A stretch of DNA of 64,000 nucleotides from Chryseobacterium sp. (GTDB lineage Bacteria; Bacteroidota; Bacteroidia; Flavobacteriales; Weeksellaceae), in assembly GCF_019236175.1 (NCBI RefSeq), contig NZ_JAFAJM010000006.1:62001-126000 (forward strand). The letters run 5' to 3'. Shown here piece after piece: positions 1-8,237 of the stretch (within the stretch, counting starts at the first letter, position 1; each line of letters begins with the position of its first letter). The notes below the pieces were generated by a model. The model saw only the letters and a list, made by a program, of their open reading frames with translations, made no database searches and had not been told where the DNA came from. Made by a program: the position numbers and the translations under genes.

Positions 1-932
1 AAACCGGGGATACTGTAGTTCTGCAGCTTCATTCCCGGCAATGCGGATAAATGCTGGATACTTGCTTTATCTCTTATAAATTTGGTATAGTCTATACACC
101 CGTTCAGATAACGGGTATCATCATAGCTTATTTTATCGATAGAAAAGCCATAAATAAGTTTTCCGTCCATCAGCAGTTCCGCCCGGTAAATACCAAGATT
201 GAACCCCTGATTTGCCTTATCAAAAGCTTTAACCCCGAGACTTATCATCGGTGAGTTTACCTTAATTACATCAGTTGTATAGGTATTTCCGGATTTCTTC
301 ACGGCAATTCCGTTAGCACCGGGCTCATAGGTACTGAATCTTCGGTCATACCAATATAACCCGCTGATAACAGGTGCAACATTATCCGGAATAGCAAAGC
401 CGAATAACAGCGGATTGAGACATTCCTCGGTGTTAGTATCCCGGATTTCAAAATGCAAATGAGGTCCTGCAGAACCGCCTGTATTTCCACTTAATGCAAT
501 CAATTGTCCCTTTGTAACAGGAAATTGCCCTGGCTGAAAAGTGATATCCTGCTCCCATTTTTCATCTTTATATTGTCTTTCTTTGACATACTCATCAAGT
601 GCATTAAAGTAGCTGTTCAAATGAGCATATACAGTCGTATATCCATTGGCATGGGTAACATAAACTGCATTTCCAAAGCCATACCTTTCCACTTTTATTC
701 TGCTTACATATCCGTCAGCCGCAGCCACTACGGGTAAATTTTCCTGGCTATTGGTCCGGATATCCAGTCCCATGTGAAAATGATTTCCTCTTACTGCTCC
801 GAAATTGGCAGCCAGCTGTATAGGAATATTCAACGGATTACGGAAATAATTCTGTGGATAATTATTCTGAGCCTGTACGGAGATGATATTGATGAAACAC
901 ACAATCAACATCAGTTTAGAAAAGATTTTCAT
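1..932 (-). CDS. M23 family metallopeptidase (LytM-type), partial at the window edge
   Basis: Reading the minus strand from an ATG at 932 gives a frame open to base 1, so the 3' end lies outside the window. Residues 1-21 form a signal peptide (basic start, hydrophobic core, end near VQAQ). The peptidase M23 (lysostaphin/LytM) domain follows: HMGLD at 53-57 gives the Zn-binding His and Asp, YAH at 102-104 supplies another His, and GPHLHFE at 156-162 is the HxH motif. All key residues are present, so it should be an active endopeptidase cutting cell-wall peptide cross-bridges in the periplasm. The region after residue 190 looks like a C-terminal beta-rich extension seen in long flavobacterial M23 proteins. 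No neighbour on its left can be seen. Confidence 0.85.
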   Translation of the reverse strand, partial: MKIFSKLMLIVCFINIISVQAQNNYPQNYFRNPLNIPIQLAANFGAVRGNHFHMGLDIRTNSQENLPVVAAADGYVSRIKVERYGFGNAVYVTHANGYTTVYAHLNSYFNALDEYVKERQYKDEKWEQDITFQPGQFPVTKGQLIALSGNTGGSAGPHLHFEIRDTNTEECLNPLLFGFAIPDNVAPVISGLYWYDRRFSTYEPGANGIAVKKSGNTYTTDVIKVNSPMISLGVKAFDKANQGFNLGIYRAELLMDGKLIYGFSIDKISYDDTRYLNGCIDYTKFIRDKASIQHLSALPGMKLQNYSIPG

Positions 933-1268
933 ACAACATTTGGTTTTTCGTTAATTTAAATATACGAAAATCCGGAGAGACATTTATAAAAACATCTTTA
1001 TAACCGGTGAAGATCTGCAGGGAGCTGCCGTAAATCTCTATCGACTAAAGGATGATTATTCTTGTAACATAAGCGGATATAGAGCCATTTCTGGTGAAGA
1101 AAAAATTCACATAAAGTTCATTTACGAGACTCTTTTAACCCTTTTTCCGTTTATATTTCTGAAATTGAAGTTTTTAATAGAAATTACCTAAATAAAACAT
1201 ATATTATAAACCGACAAAATTTAGTAAATTTGCAGACTTAATTAATCAACGATATTGAGATATTTACA
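933..1268. other. Intergenic region between divergent M23 peptidase and ileS
   Basis: These 336 bp hold no convincing gene. They contain the start regions of two divergent genes. The only clear signal is the TAAATTTG box at 1225-1232 before ileS; a weaker TATATTTA lies on the minus strand at 964-957 before the peptidase. I looked for a tRNA cloverleaf and for a T-box-like leader and saw neither. Confidence 0.5.
1225..1232 (+). promoter_or_regulatory. Bacteroidota -7 box (TAAATTTG) of ileS
   Basis: TAAATTTG matches the TAnnTTTG -7 consensus exactly and lies 36 nt before the ileS ATG. No good TTG -33 element is seen 17-23 nt upstream, so the promoter may be weak or helped by an activator. Confidence 0.5.
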
Positions 1269-4200
1269 ATGAGCCAATTTAAAGAATACAAAAACCTCAA
1301 CCTTATTGACATAGCTGACAATGTAGCGGAATTTTGGAAACAGAATAATACGTTCAGTAAAAGTGTTGAGATTCGTCAGGGTAATCCTGAGTTTGTTTTT
1401 TATGAAGGTCCGCCTTCAGCAAACGGTATGCCTGGAATTCACCACGTAATGGCAAGAGCATTGAAAGATATTTTCTGCCGTTACCAGACGCAAAACGGAA
1501 AACAGGTTTTCCGTAAAGCGGGTTGGGATACGCATGGTCTTCCTGTGGAACTGGGTGTAGAAAAAGAATTAGGAATCACTAAAGAAGATATTGGCAAAAA
1601 AATCTCTATTGAAGACTACAACAAGGCTTGTCGTGAAGCAGTAATGCGCTATACAGACGTCTGGAATAACCTTACCGAGAAAATCGGATATTGGGTAGAT
1701 CTTAACGATCCGTATATCACATACAAGTCAAAATATATGGAAACGGTTTGGTGGTTACTGAAACAATTGTACGATAAAAGCTTATTGTACAAGGGTTACA
1801 CGATCCAGCCTTACTCTCCTAAGGCAGGAACAGGACTTTCTTCCCATGAGCTCAACCAGCCTGGAACCTATCGTGATGTTTCAGATACAACGGTTGTGGC
1901 TCAGTTTAAAGTTAAGAAAGATTCTTCAGCATTATTCAATGATGTTGCCGGAGATGTACATATCCTTGCATGGACGACAACTCCATGGACGCTTCCTTCC
2001 AATACGGCTCTTACCGTGGGTAGAGATATTGAATATGTTGTAGTGAAAACTTTCAATCAGTATACATTTGAGCCTGTAACTGTTGTTTTATCAAGAGTTC
2101 TTTTACCTAAGGTTTTCGGTAAAAAATATACAGAGGGCACGGATGAGGATTTTGCCAGCTACACTCCTGAAACTAAAGTAATTCCTTTTAGAATTTTAAA
2201 GGAATTTACGGGAGAAAAACTTGTTGACACAAGATATGAGCAATTAGTTCCCTGGTTTACACCCAATGATAATCCTGAAAATGCATTCAGAGTAATTTTA
2301 GGAGACTTTGTAACGACTGAAGACGGTACAGGTATCGTTCATACAGCTCCTACTTTCGGTGCTGATGATGCAAGAGTATCCAAGATGGCTCAACCTGAGA
2401 TCCCGCCAATGTTGGTGAAAGATGAAAATGACAACCTTGTTCCATTGGTTGATTTACAGGGTAAATTCATTAAAGGAGAAAATGTTCCTGAGGTTTTCTC
2501 CGGAAAGTATATCAAAAATGAATATTACGATGAAGGAACTGCCCCTGAGAAGTCATGGGATGTAGAACTTGCGATCCTGTTGAAAACAGAAAACAAGGCT
2601 TTCAAAGTAGAAAAATATGTTCACTCCTATCCGCACTGCTGGAGAACAGATAAGCCGGTATTATATTATCCGCTGGATTCATGGTTTGTGAAAATGACTG
2701 CTGTAAAAGACAGATTAGTTAATTTAAACAAAGACATCAACTGGAAGCCAAAAGCTACCGGAGAAGGGCGTTTCGCCAACTGGCTGGAAAATGTAAACGA
2801 CTGGAACCTTTCCCGTTCAAGATATTGGGGTATTCCGTTACCGATCTGGAGAACGGATGATCTGAAAGAAGAAAAGATTATCGGTTCTGTAGAAGAACTT
2901 TACAATGAAATAGAAAAATCAATAGCGGCAGGACTGATGACCGAAAACCCGTTCCAGGGATTCATCATCGGAAATATGGCAGAATCTAACTATGAACTTG
3001 TGGATCTTCACAAAAATGTAGTAGACAAAGTAATATTGGTTTCTGATTCAGGAAAAGCGATGAAGCGTGAAAGCGACCTGATTGACGTTTGGTTTGACTC
3101 AGGCTCTATGCCTTATGCTCAATTGCATTATCCTTTTGAAAATAAAGAATTAATCGACAACAATAAAGCATTCCCGGCTGATTTTATCGCTGAAGGAGTT
3201 GACCAGACCCGAGGATGGTTCTATACGCTACATGCAATTGGAACTGCTGTTTTTGATTCTGTTGCTTATAAAAATGTAATGAGCAACGGTCTTGTTCTGG
3301 ATAAAAACGGACAGAAAATGTCTAAACGTTTAGGAAATGCAGTAGATCCTTTCGAAACACTTTCTGTATACGGACCTGATGCGACACGTTGGTATATGAT
3401 CTCCAACGCAAACCCATGGGAAAACCTGAAGTTTGATATTGAAGGAATCGACGAGGTAAGAAGAAAGTTCTTCGGAACGCTTTATAATACTTATTCATTC
3501 TTTGCTTTATATGCCAATGTTGACGGCTTCAACTATTCTGAGAAAGAAGTGGAAAACCGCCCTGAAATTGACAGATGGATCCTCTCCGAACTGAACCTTC
3601 TGATTAAAGAAGTAAAAGCCTTCTACGAAGATTACGAGCCAACGAAGGTAGCAAGAGCAATCAGTACATTCGTTAATGACAACCTGAGTAACTGGTATGT
3701 AAGATTATGCAGAAGACGTTTCTGGAAAGGAGAATATTCTGATGATAAAATCTCTGCTTACCAGACTTTATATACCTGTCTTGAAGTAGTGGCGAAATTA
3801 TCTGCACCGATTGCTCCGTTCTTTATGGATCAGCTGTATCAGGATTTAAATAAGGTAACAGGTAAAGATCAGTATGAGTCTGTACATTTAACGGATTTCC
3901 CTGTAGCTGATGAAAGTTTAATCGATCAGGATCTGGTTGAAAAAACACACCTGGCTCAGAATATTACCAGTATGGTTTTCTCTTTAAGAAAGAAGGAGAA
4001 CGTAAAAGTACGTCAGCCATTACAAAAGGTACTTGTTCCTGTACTGGATTCCAAAACAGAAGAGCAGATTCTTGCGGTGGCAGATCTGATCAAACAGGAA
4101 GTCAATGTAAAAGAATTACAGTTAATCAATGCTGAAGAGGCATCACACTTAATTGTAAAACAGATAAAACCCAACTTCAAAGCGCTGGGTCCTAAATTAG

Positions 4201-4664
4201 GAAAAGACATGAAGGTAGTGGGTGCAGAGATTGCGAATCTTACCACAGAACAAATTGCCAGCCTTGAAAAAGAAGGAAAGCTTGATATCCAGGGGTATGA
4301 AATTACTCTTGAAGACGTGGAAATATCAACAAAAGATATCCCGGGGTGGACAGTCACTTCCGATGGTAAAACAACTGTGGCATTAGATTTGACGTTAACC
4401 GATGAGTTAAAATCTGAAGGTATCGCAAGAGAATTTATCAACAGAATTCAGAACCTGCGAAAAGAAAAGAATTTTGACCTGACAGACCGGATAAACATCT
4501 CCCTTGAAGAAAATTCACCGTTTATGGAAGATGTTAAGAAAAATGAAGAATATATTTCTTCCGAAGTCTTGTCAAATAAAATAGAAATTGTATCTTCACT
4601 TTCAAATTTTAACGAAATCGAAATAGATGAGGTTAATTTTAAGATAAATATCGAAAAAAATTAA
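1269..4664 (+). CDS. ileS: Isoleucyl-tRNA synthetase (IleRS2-like)
   Basis: This class I synthetase charges tRNA-Ile in the cytoplasm. At 1131 aa it is longer than the roughly 930-aa bacterial IleRS1 and fits the eukaryote-like IleRS2 type. The N-terminal signature reads GPPSANGMPGIHH, so the usual HIGH tetrad is GIHH at residues 56-59: the first and third positions are swapped. The CP1 editing domain is marked by WTTTPWTLP from residue 235 and the second signature KMSKR lies at 683-687. An anticodon-binding domain and a C-terminal domain follow. IleRS2 enzymes are known for resistance to mupirocin, and the GxHH form is linked to very high resistance. The DksA-like gene starts 58 bp downstream on the same strand. 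Confidence 0.97.
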   Translation: MSQFKEYKNLNLIDIADNVAEFWKQNNTFSKSVEIRQGNPEFVFYEGPPSANGMPGIHHVMARALKDIFCRYQTQNGKQVFRKAGWDTHGLPVELGVEKELGITKEDIGKKISIEDYNKACREAVMRYTDVWNNLTEKIGYWVDLNDPYITYKSKYMETVWWLLKQLYDKSLLYKGYTIQPYSPKAGTGLSSHELNQPGTYRDVSDTTVVAQFKVKKDSSALFNDVAGDVHILAWTTTPWTLPSNTALTVGRDIEYVVVKTFNQYTFEPVTVVLSRVLLPKVFGKKYTEGTDEDFASYTPETKVIPFRILKEFTGEKLVDTRYEQLVPWFTPNDNPENAFRVILGDFVTTEDGTGIVHTAPTFGADDARVSKMAQPEIPPMLVKDENDNLVPLVDLQGKFIKGENVPEVFSGKYIKNEYYDEGTAPEKSWDVELAILLKTENKAFKVEKYVHSYPHCWRTDKPVLYYPLDSWFVKMTAVKDRLVNLNKDINWKPKATGEGRFANWLENVNDWNLSRSRYWGIPLPIWRTDDLKEEKIIGSVEELYNEIEKSIAAGLMTENPFQGFIIGNMAESNYELVDLHKNVVDKVILVSDSGKAMKRESDLIDVWFDSGSMPYAQLHYPFENKELIDNNKAFPADFIAEGVDQTRGWFYTLHAIGTAVFDSVAYKNVMSNGLVLDKNGQKMSKRLGNAVDPFETLSVYGPDATRWYMISNANPWENLKFDIEGIDEVRRKFFGTLYNTYSFFALYANVDGFNYSEKEVENRPEIDRWILSELNLLIKEVKAFYEDYEPTKVARAISTFVNDNLSNWYVRLCRRRFWKGEYSDDKISAYQTLYTCLEVVAKLSAPIAPFFMDQLYQDLNKVTGKDQYESVHLTDFPVADESLIDQDLVEKTHLAQNITSMVFSLRKKENVKVRQPLQKVLVPVLDSKTEEQILAVADLIKQEVNVKELQLINAEEASHLIVKQIKPNFKALGPKLGKDMKVVGAEIANLTTEQIASLEKEGKLDIQGYEITLEDVEISTKDIPGWTVTSDGKTTVALDLTLTDELKSEGIAREFINRIQNLRKEKNFDLTDRINISLEENSPFMEDVKKNEEYISSEVLSNKIEIVSSLSNFNEIEIDEVNFKINIEKN

Positions 4665-4722
4665 CATGTAGTTATTGTATTTCAAATTCCATTTCATAAT
4701 TTTATTAAAAAAGAGAAAGAAT

Positions 4723-5103
4723 ATGTCAGACGAAAGAGTTAGATACAGCGATGCTGATTTACAGGAATTTAAAGCGATCATTAAAGAAAAAATAGAAAAA
4801 GCAGAAAAAGATCTTCAGCTGATCAGAGAAAGTTTCATCAATGACCAGAATAACGGAACAGATGATACTTCTCCTACATTCAAAGCTTTTGAAGAAGGGG
4901 CTGAAACACTGAGTAAAGAACAGAACTCTATTTTAGCAGGAAGACAGGAAAAATTCGTACGTGATCTCAAGAATGCGTTAATCAGAATCGAAAACAAAAC
5001 GTATGGTGTTTGCAGAGTAACAGGAAAGCTGATTCCTAAGGAAAGACTTTTAGCCGTTCCGCACGCTACGCTAAGCATCGAAGCGAAAAATATGCAGAAG
5101 TAA
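4723..5103 (+). CDS. TraR/DksA family protein with a degenerate zinc finger
   Basis: I place the start at ATG 4723 (126 aa). A longer reading from 4675 would add 16 residues with no similarity to the family. Residues 10-40 and 55-92 form the two helices of the DksA coiled coil, with an acidic tip around NNGTDD (43-48). The C-terminal finger has lost three of four zinc ligands: where DksA has CxxC...CxxC, this protein has CRVT (97-100) and SIEA (118-121), so only Cys97 remains. DksA-type proteins enter the RNA polymerase secondary channel and modulate transcription, often with ppGpp. The gene sits between ileS and lspA on one strand and is probably cotranscribed with them. Confidence 0.88.
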   Translation: MSDERVRYSDADLQEFKAIIKEKIEKAEKDLQLIRESFINDQNNGTDDTSPTFKAFEEGAETLSKEQNSILAGRQEKFVRDLKNALIRIENKTYGVCRVTGKLIPKERLLAVPHATLSIEAKNMQK

Positions 5104-5181
5104 CCGGAAGGTTTGTAAAATAATATTGGGTTTATATCGTATTCAAGGATACTTTATAAACCTAATTTTTAATGTATACCC

Positions 5182-5427
5182 ATGAGCGAATTATTAATTT
5201 TAGGAATTATCATCGCAGTTGTCATATTGTTTTTCAACAGAGACCGGATCAAAAACAGATTCTTCCCTGACCGTCAGAAAAACTATACAATTGATGACAA
5301 ATTCAATTCTGATAAACGTGAACGGGAGAAAGAAATTGACAGACTTTTGAGTAAGATGGGCAAAAACGGGATCAATGATCTGTCTCCTAAAGACAGAAAA
5401 AAGCTTAACGAATTGTCCAAAATGTAA
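5182..5427 (+). CDS. Small single-pass membrane protein with a C-terminal DUF6576-like helix
   Basis: The 81-aa product has one N-terminal membrane segment (residues 3-19), a basic juxtamembrane stretch (NRDRIKNRF), then a charged soluble part. Its end, EIDRLLSKMGKNGINDLSPK, resembles the short helix-turn motif found at the C terminus of several Bacteroidota membrane proteins, including rhomboid-like ones (DUF6576). The function is unknown. It lies 78 bp after the DksA-like gene and 16 bp before the next small gene, inside the ileS-lspA cluster. The regular spacing and good starts make it a real gene. Confidence 0.7.
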   Translation: MSELLILGIIIAVVILFFNRDRIKNRFFPDRQKNYTIDDKFNSDKREREKEIDRLLSKMGKNGINDLSPKDRKKLNELSKM

Positions 5428-5443
5428 AATTTAAATATAAGAA

Positions 5444-5635
5444 ATGGAATCTATCATAGTACATCCTAAAAATTCTATGGAGCTTAACGCACTGAAAAGC
5501 GTTTTAAAAGAAATGAACATTAAATTTGAAAAAGCTCATGTGAAGAGTTCTTTTAATGGCCAGAAAGTGATTAAAAAAGCAAGCGATAACAAAAATGTAA
5601 AAGCGCCAAGACCGTCAAAACCTAAAGGACTGTAA
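5444..5635 (+). CDS. DUF2683-like small protein
   Basis: The 63-aa product begins MESIIVHPKNSMELNALKSV, which resembles the DUF2683 family of short Bacteroidota proteins (IIVxPKN followed by LkalLKxmnIxFE). Some members are annotated as antitoxin-like, but I see no toxin partner here. The C-terminal third is lysine-rich and probably disordered. Its stop codon overlaps the lspA start (TAATG), so the two are translationally coupled. Confidence 0.65.
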   Translation: MESIIVHPKNSMELNALKSVLKEMNIKFEKAHVKSSFNGQKVIKKASDNKNVKAPRPSKPKGL

Positions 5636-6273
5636 TGAAAAAGATTTTAGCTATCACATTTTTGGTATTGTTAATTGACCAGGCTTCAAAAATTTATATT
5701 AAAACCCATTTTAATCTGGATGACAGTATAACTGTTTTACCTGGTTTTAAACTGACTTTTGTAGAAAATCCCGGAATGGCTTACGGATTTCATTTCGGTG
5801 GAATTATCGGAAAATATTTCCTGGTAATCCTGAGAGTCTTCCTGATCGGAGGGATGGTATACATGTTTAAAAAATGGCTAAAGGAAGGGGCTTCTAATTA
5901 TCTTTTAATTCCAATGGCTATTATTTTTGCCGGAGCGATAGGAAACCTTATCGACGGAATGTTCTACGGAATGATCTTCGATAGCGGAACTGTTTATGAT
6001 CCTAGTATAGACCGATGGATCGGATACGGAGGAATTTCCAAATTTGCTCCTTTCGGAAACGGATACTCTACTTTTATGAAGGGCTGTGTCGTAGATATGC
6101 TCCACTTCCCGTTGGTAGACTGGTATGTTCCTGAAAGCTGGCCTTTAATTGGCGGAAAACATATTGAGTTTTTCAAATATATTTTCAATGTTGCTGATTC
6201 TGCGATTACGGTAGGCGCTGCTTTCCTTTTAATCTTCAGAAAAAAAGCATTTCCGAACGGCCTAGAATTTTAA
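5635..6273 (+). CDS. lspA: Lipoprotein signal peptidase II
   Basis: This inner-membrane aspartyl protease cleaves signal peptides of prolipoproteins. DQASK at 15-19, NPGMAYG at 45-51, GNLIDG at 103-108, VVDMLHF at 152-158 and FNVADSA at 184-190 are the conserved LspA blocks; D154 and D188 are the catalytic pair. Four membrane segments are evident. At 212 aa it is longer than the roughly 165-aa proteobacterial enzyme because of an insertion of about 40 residues (111-150, FDSGTV...STFMKG) between the third conserved block and the first catalytic Asp. ileS and lspA are also linked in many other bacteria. The window encodes several lipoproteins that would be its substrates. Confidence 0.96.
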   Translation: MKKILAITFLVLLIDQASKIYIKTHFNLDDSITVLPGFKLTFVENPGMAYGFHFGGIIGKYFLVILRVFLIGGMVYMFKKWLKEGASNYLLIPMAIIFAGAIGNLIDGMFYGMIFDSGTVYDPSIDRWIGYGGISKFAPFGNGYSTFMKGCVVDMLHFPLVDWYVPESWPLIGGKHIEFFKYIFNVADSAITVGAAFLLIFRKKAFPNGLEF

Positions 6274-6286
6274 AGGGTATATCCTG

Positions 6287-6931
6287 ATGAAAAGAATAAT
6301 TAAAAATATTTTAAAATTTTTCCTGCTTCTCTTTGTGGCGGGAATTATTTTTATCGCCTGGGCGAATTACAGTATTAAAAAGGACAGCGAAGCATTGGTT
6401 TCCTTTGCTATTGCTGACGTGCCGGAAGCAAAAACAGCAGTACTGCTGGGAACCAGTAAAACATTAAATAACGGAACACCTAATGCTTATTTCTACAACC
6501 GGATAAAAGCAGCTACCGATCTTTACAAGAGTGGAAAAATACAGTACATTATCGTAAGCGGGGACAACAGTACCAAGGATTATAATGAGCCGGAAGATAT
6601 GCAGACTGCCCTGATTCAGGAGGGAGTTCCGCAGGATAAAATCATCCTGGACCATGCCGGATTCAGAACGCTTGATTCTGTAATACGGGCTAAAGATATT
6701 TTCGGACAGACGAAGCTGATCATCATCTCTCAGAAATTCCATAATGAAAGAGCTGTTTTTCTGGCTAAACAAAATGGAATTCAGGCTTTCGGATACAATG
6801 CCGCAGATGTTAATAAATACGCAGGATTAAAGACCAATATGAGAGAATATCTGGCCAAAGCAAAAGTATACTGGGATTTAATCTTTGGAGTAGAACCAAA
6901 ATTTGGAGGGGAGAAGGTTGTAATTCCTTAA
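6287..6931 (+). CDS. SanA/YdcF family protein (DUF218)
   Basis: The 214-aa product has one N-terminal membrane segment (residues 7-27) and a periplasmic DUF218 domain. Recognisable blocks are VLLGTSK (53-59), YNRIKAATDLY, IIVSGDN (88-94), EPEDMQ, and HAGFRTLDSV followed by IIISQKFH. This matches the SanA (vancomycin high-temperature exclusion) branch of the family, which affects envelope permeability; the biochemical activity is not settled. It starts 13 bp after lspA and probably ends the ileS operon. Confidence 0.85.
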   Translation: MKRIIKNILKFFLLLFVAGIIFIAWANYSIKKDSEALVSFAIADVPEAKTAVLLGTSKTLNNGTPNAYFYNRIKAATDLYKSGKIQYIIVSGDNSTKDYNEPEDMQTALIQEGVPQDKIILDHAGFRTLDSVIRAKDIFGQTKLIIISQKFHNERAVFLAKQNGIQAFGYNAADVNKYAGLKTNMREYLAKAKVYWDLIFGVEPKFGGEKVVIP

Positions 6932-7004
6932 TCTTTTTAACCACGGATTACACACACTTTCATACATCATTATGATAAAAATCTGCAGGAGTCTATTTTT
7001 AAGT

Positions 7005-7059
7005 TTGGGCTAAAGCCAATGAAATGGTTTCTTTATTATAAGGCGGCCTAAAGCCCGCC
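7005..7059. repeat. Two copies of a GGCTAAAGCC-type palindromic intergenic repeat
   Basis: TTGGGCTAAAGCCAA at 7005-7019 and GGCGGCCTAAAGCCCGCC at 7042-7059 are imperfect palindromes around the same CTAAAG core, 22 bp apart. Neither is followed by a T run, so they do not look like terminators. They resemble the short REP-like palindromes scattered between genes in many bacterial genomes. Only these two copies are seen here. Confidence 0.5.
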
Positions 7060-7140
7060 TCTATTAATCGAACTGAGCCTATATTGAAATTTTGAAGACA
7101 ATCTTTTGCTCTTTTAATTCATTATTCCCATTAAACCTCG

Positions 7141-7148
7141 TAAATTTG
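7141..7148 (+). promoter_or_regulatory. -7 box (TAAATTTG) of trpS
   Basis: This is an exact TAnnTTTG match 35 nt before the trpS ATG. No TTG lies at the expected 17-23 nt upstream. Confidence 0.5.
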
Positions 7149-7183
7149 CAATTCATGAATTTTTAAATATAAATTATAAACAA

Positions 7184-8152
7184 ATGTCAAGAATTCTTAC
7201 CGGCATTCAAGCCACCGGAACCCCCCATCTTGGAAATTTATTAGGGGCTATTATTCCCGCGATTGAACTTTCAAAGCAGGAAGGAAATGAATCATTCTTA
7301 TTTATTGCGAATCTTCACACTCTTACACAGATTAAGGATGCGCAGACTTTGAGACAGAACACCTACGAGATTGCTGCGGCTTGGCTTGCTTGTGGATTAG
7401 ATACCGAAAAAACATTCTTCTACAGACAAAGCGATATTGCTGAAACCTGTGAACTATCTTGGCATTTATCATGTTTTTTTCCTTATCAAAGATTAACATT
7501 GGCACACTCATTTAAGGATAAGGCAGACCGTCTTCATGACGTCAATGCAGGATTATTTACTTATCCTATTCTGATGGCAGCAGATATTTTATTATATGAT
7601 GCTGAAATTGTTCCTGTAGGGAAAGATCAGCTTCAGCATTTGGAAATTGCGAGAGATGTAGCCTCCAGATTTAATAATCAGATGGGTGAAGTTCTTGTAT
7701 TACCGCAGGCAGAGCTTCAGCAGGACACAAAATATGTTCCGGGAACAGACGGACGCAAAATGTCTAAATCCATGGGAAACATCATTAATATTTTCCTTCC
7801 GGAAAAGGAACTAAAAAAACAGGTGATGAGCATTGAATCAGATTCAAAATCTTTAGAAGAACCTAAGGACCCTGCAACAGATAAGACCTTCCAGATTTAT
7901 GAGCTGATTGCAACACCTGAACAAACAGAAGAACTGAGAGCAAAATATCTTGCCGGTAACTTCGGATACGGCCATGCCAAAAAAGAGCTCTTAGATCTTA
8001 TTCTGGGACGTTTTGCTAAAGAAAGAGAAATATTCTCTTATTATATGAACAACCTTGATGAACTGGAAGCTAAACTGCAACAGGGAGCAGAGAAAACCCG
8101 TCCAATCGCTATGGAAACTCTTAAAAGAGTAAGAACAAGCTTAGGATTGTAA
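7184..8152 (+). CDS. trpS: Tryptophanyl-tRNA synthetase
   Basis: This class I synthetase charges tRNA-Trp. The 322-aa length is normal for bacterial TrpRS. TGIQATGTPHLGN near the N terminus carries the HIGH signature as HLGN (15-18), and KMSKS lies at 192-196 after GTDGR. The conserved MAADILLY and VGKDQLQH blocks are present. It stands alone between the ileS cluster and a convergent two-component operon and ends at a strong bidirectional hairpin. Confidence 0.97.
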   Translation: MSRILTGIQATGTPHLGNLLGAIIPAIELSKQEGNESFLFIANLHTLTQIKDAQTLRQNTYEIAAAWLACGLDTEKTFFYRQSDIAETCELSWHLSCFFPYQRLTLAHSFKDKADRLHDVNAGLFTYPILMAADILLYDAEIVPVGKDQLQHLEIARDVASRFNNQMGEVLVLPQAELQQDTKYVPGTDGRKMSKSMGNIINIFLPEKELKKQVMSIESDSKSLEEPKDPATDKTFQIYELIATPEQTEELRAKYLAGNFGYGHAKKELLDLILGRFAKEREIFSYYMNNLDELEAKLQQGAEKTRPIAMETLKRVRTSLGL

Positions 8153-8170
8153 TCCTGAACGCTGTATCAT

Positions 8171-8205
8171 AAAAAAGCTGTATCAAAGGTGATACAGCTT
8201 TTTCT
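8171..8205. terminator. Bidirectional terminator between trpS and the histidine kinase gene
   Basis: AGCTGTATC (8176-8184) pairs with GATACAGCT (8191-8199) around a 6-nt loop. There is an A run before and a T run after, so it can stop transcription from both convergent genes. Confidence 0.85.
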
Positions 8206-8237
8206 TTATATCATCAGAGCTGAAGGAATTGTTTTTA

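Noticed and set aside
4013..4441. Long minus-strand frame inside ileS
   Set aside because: It lies wholly within the coding sequence of ileS and has no motif; a shadow of the real gene.
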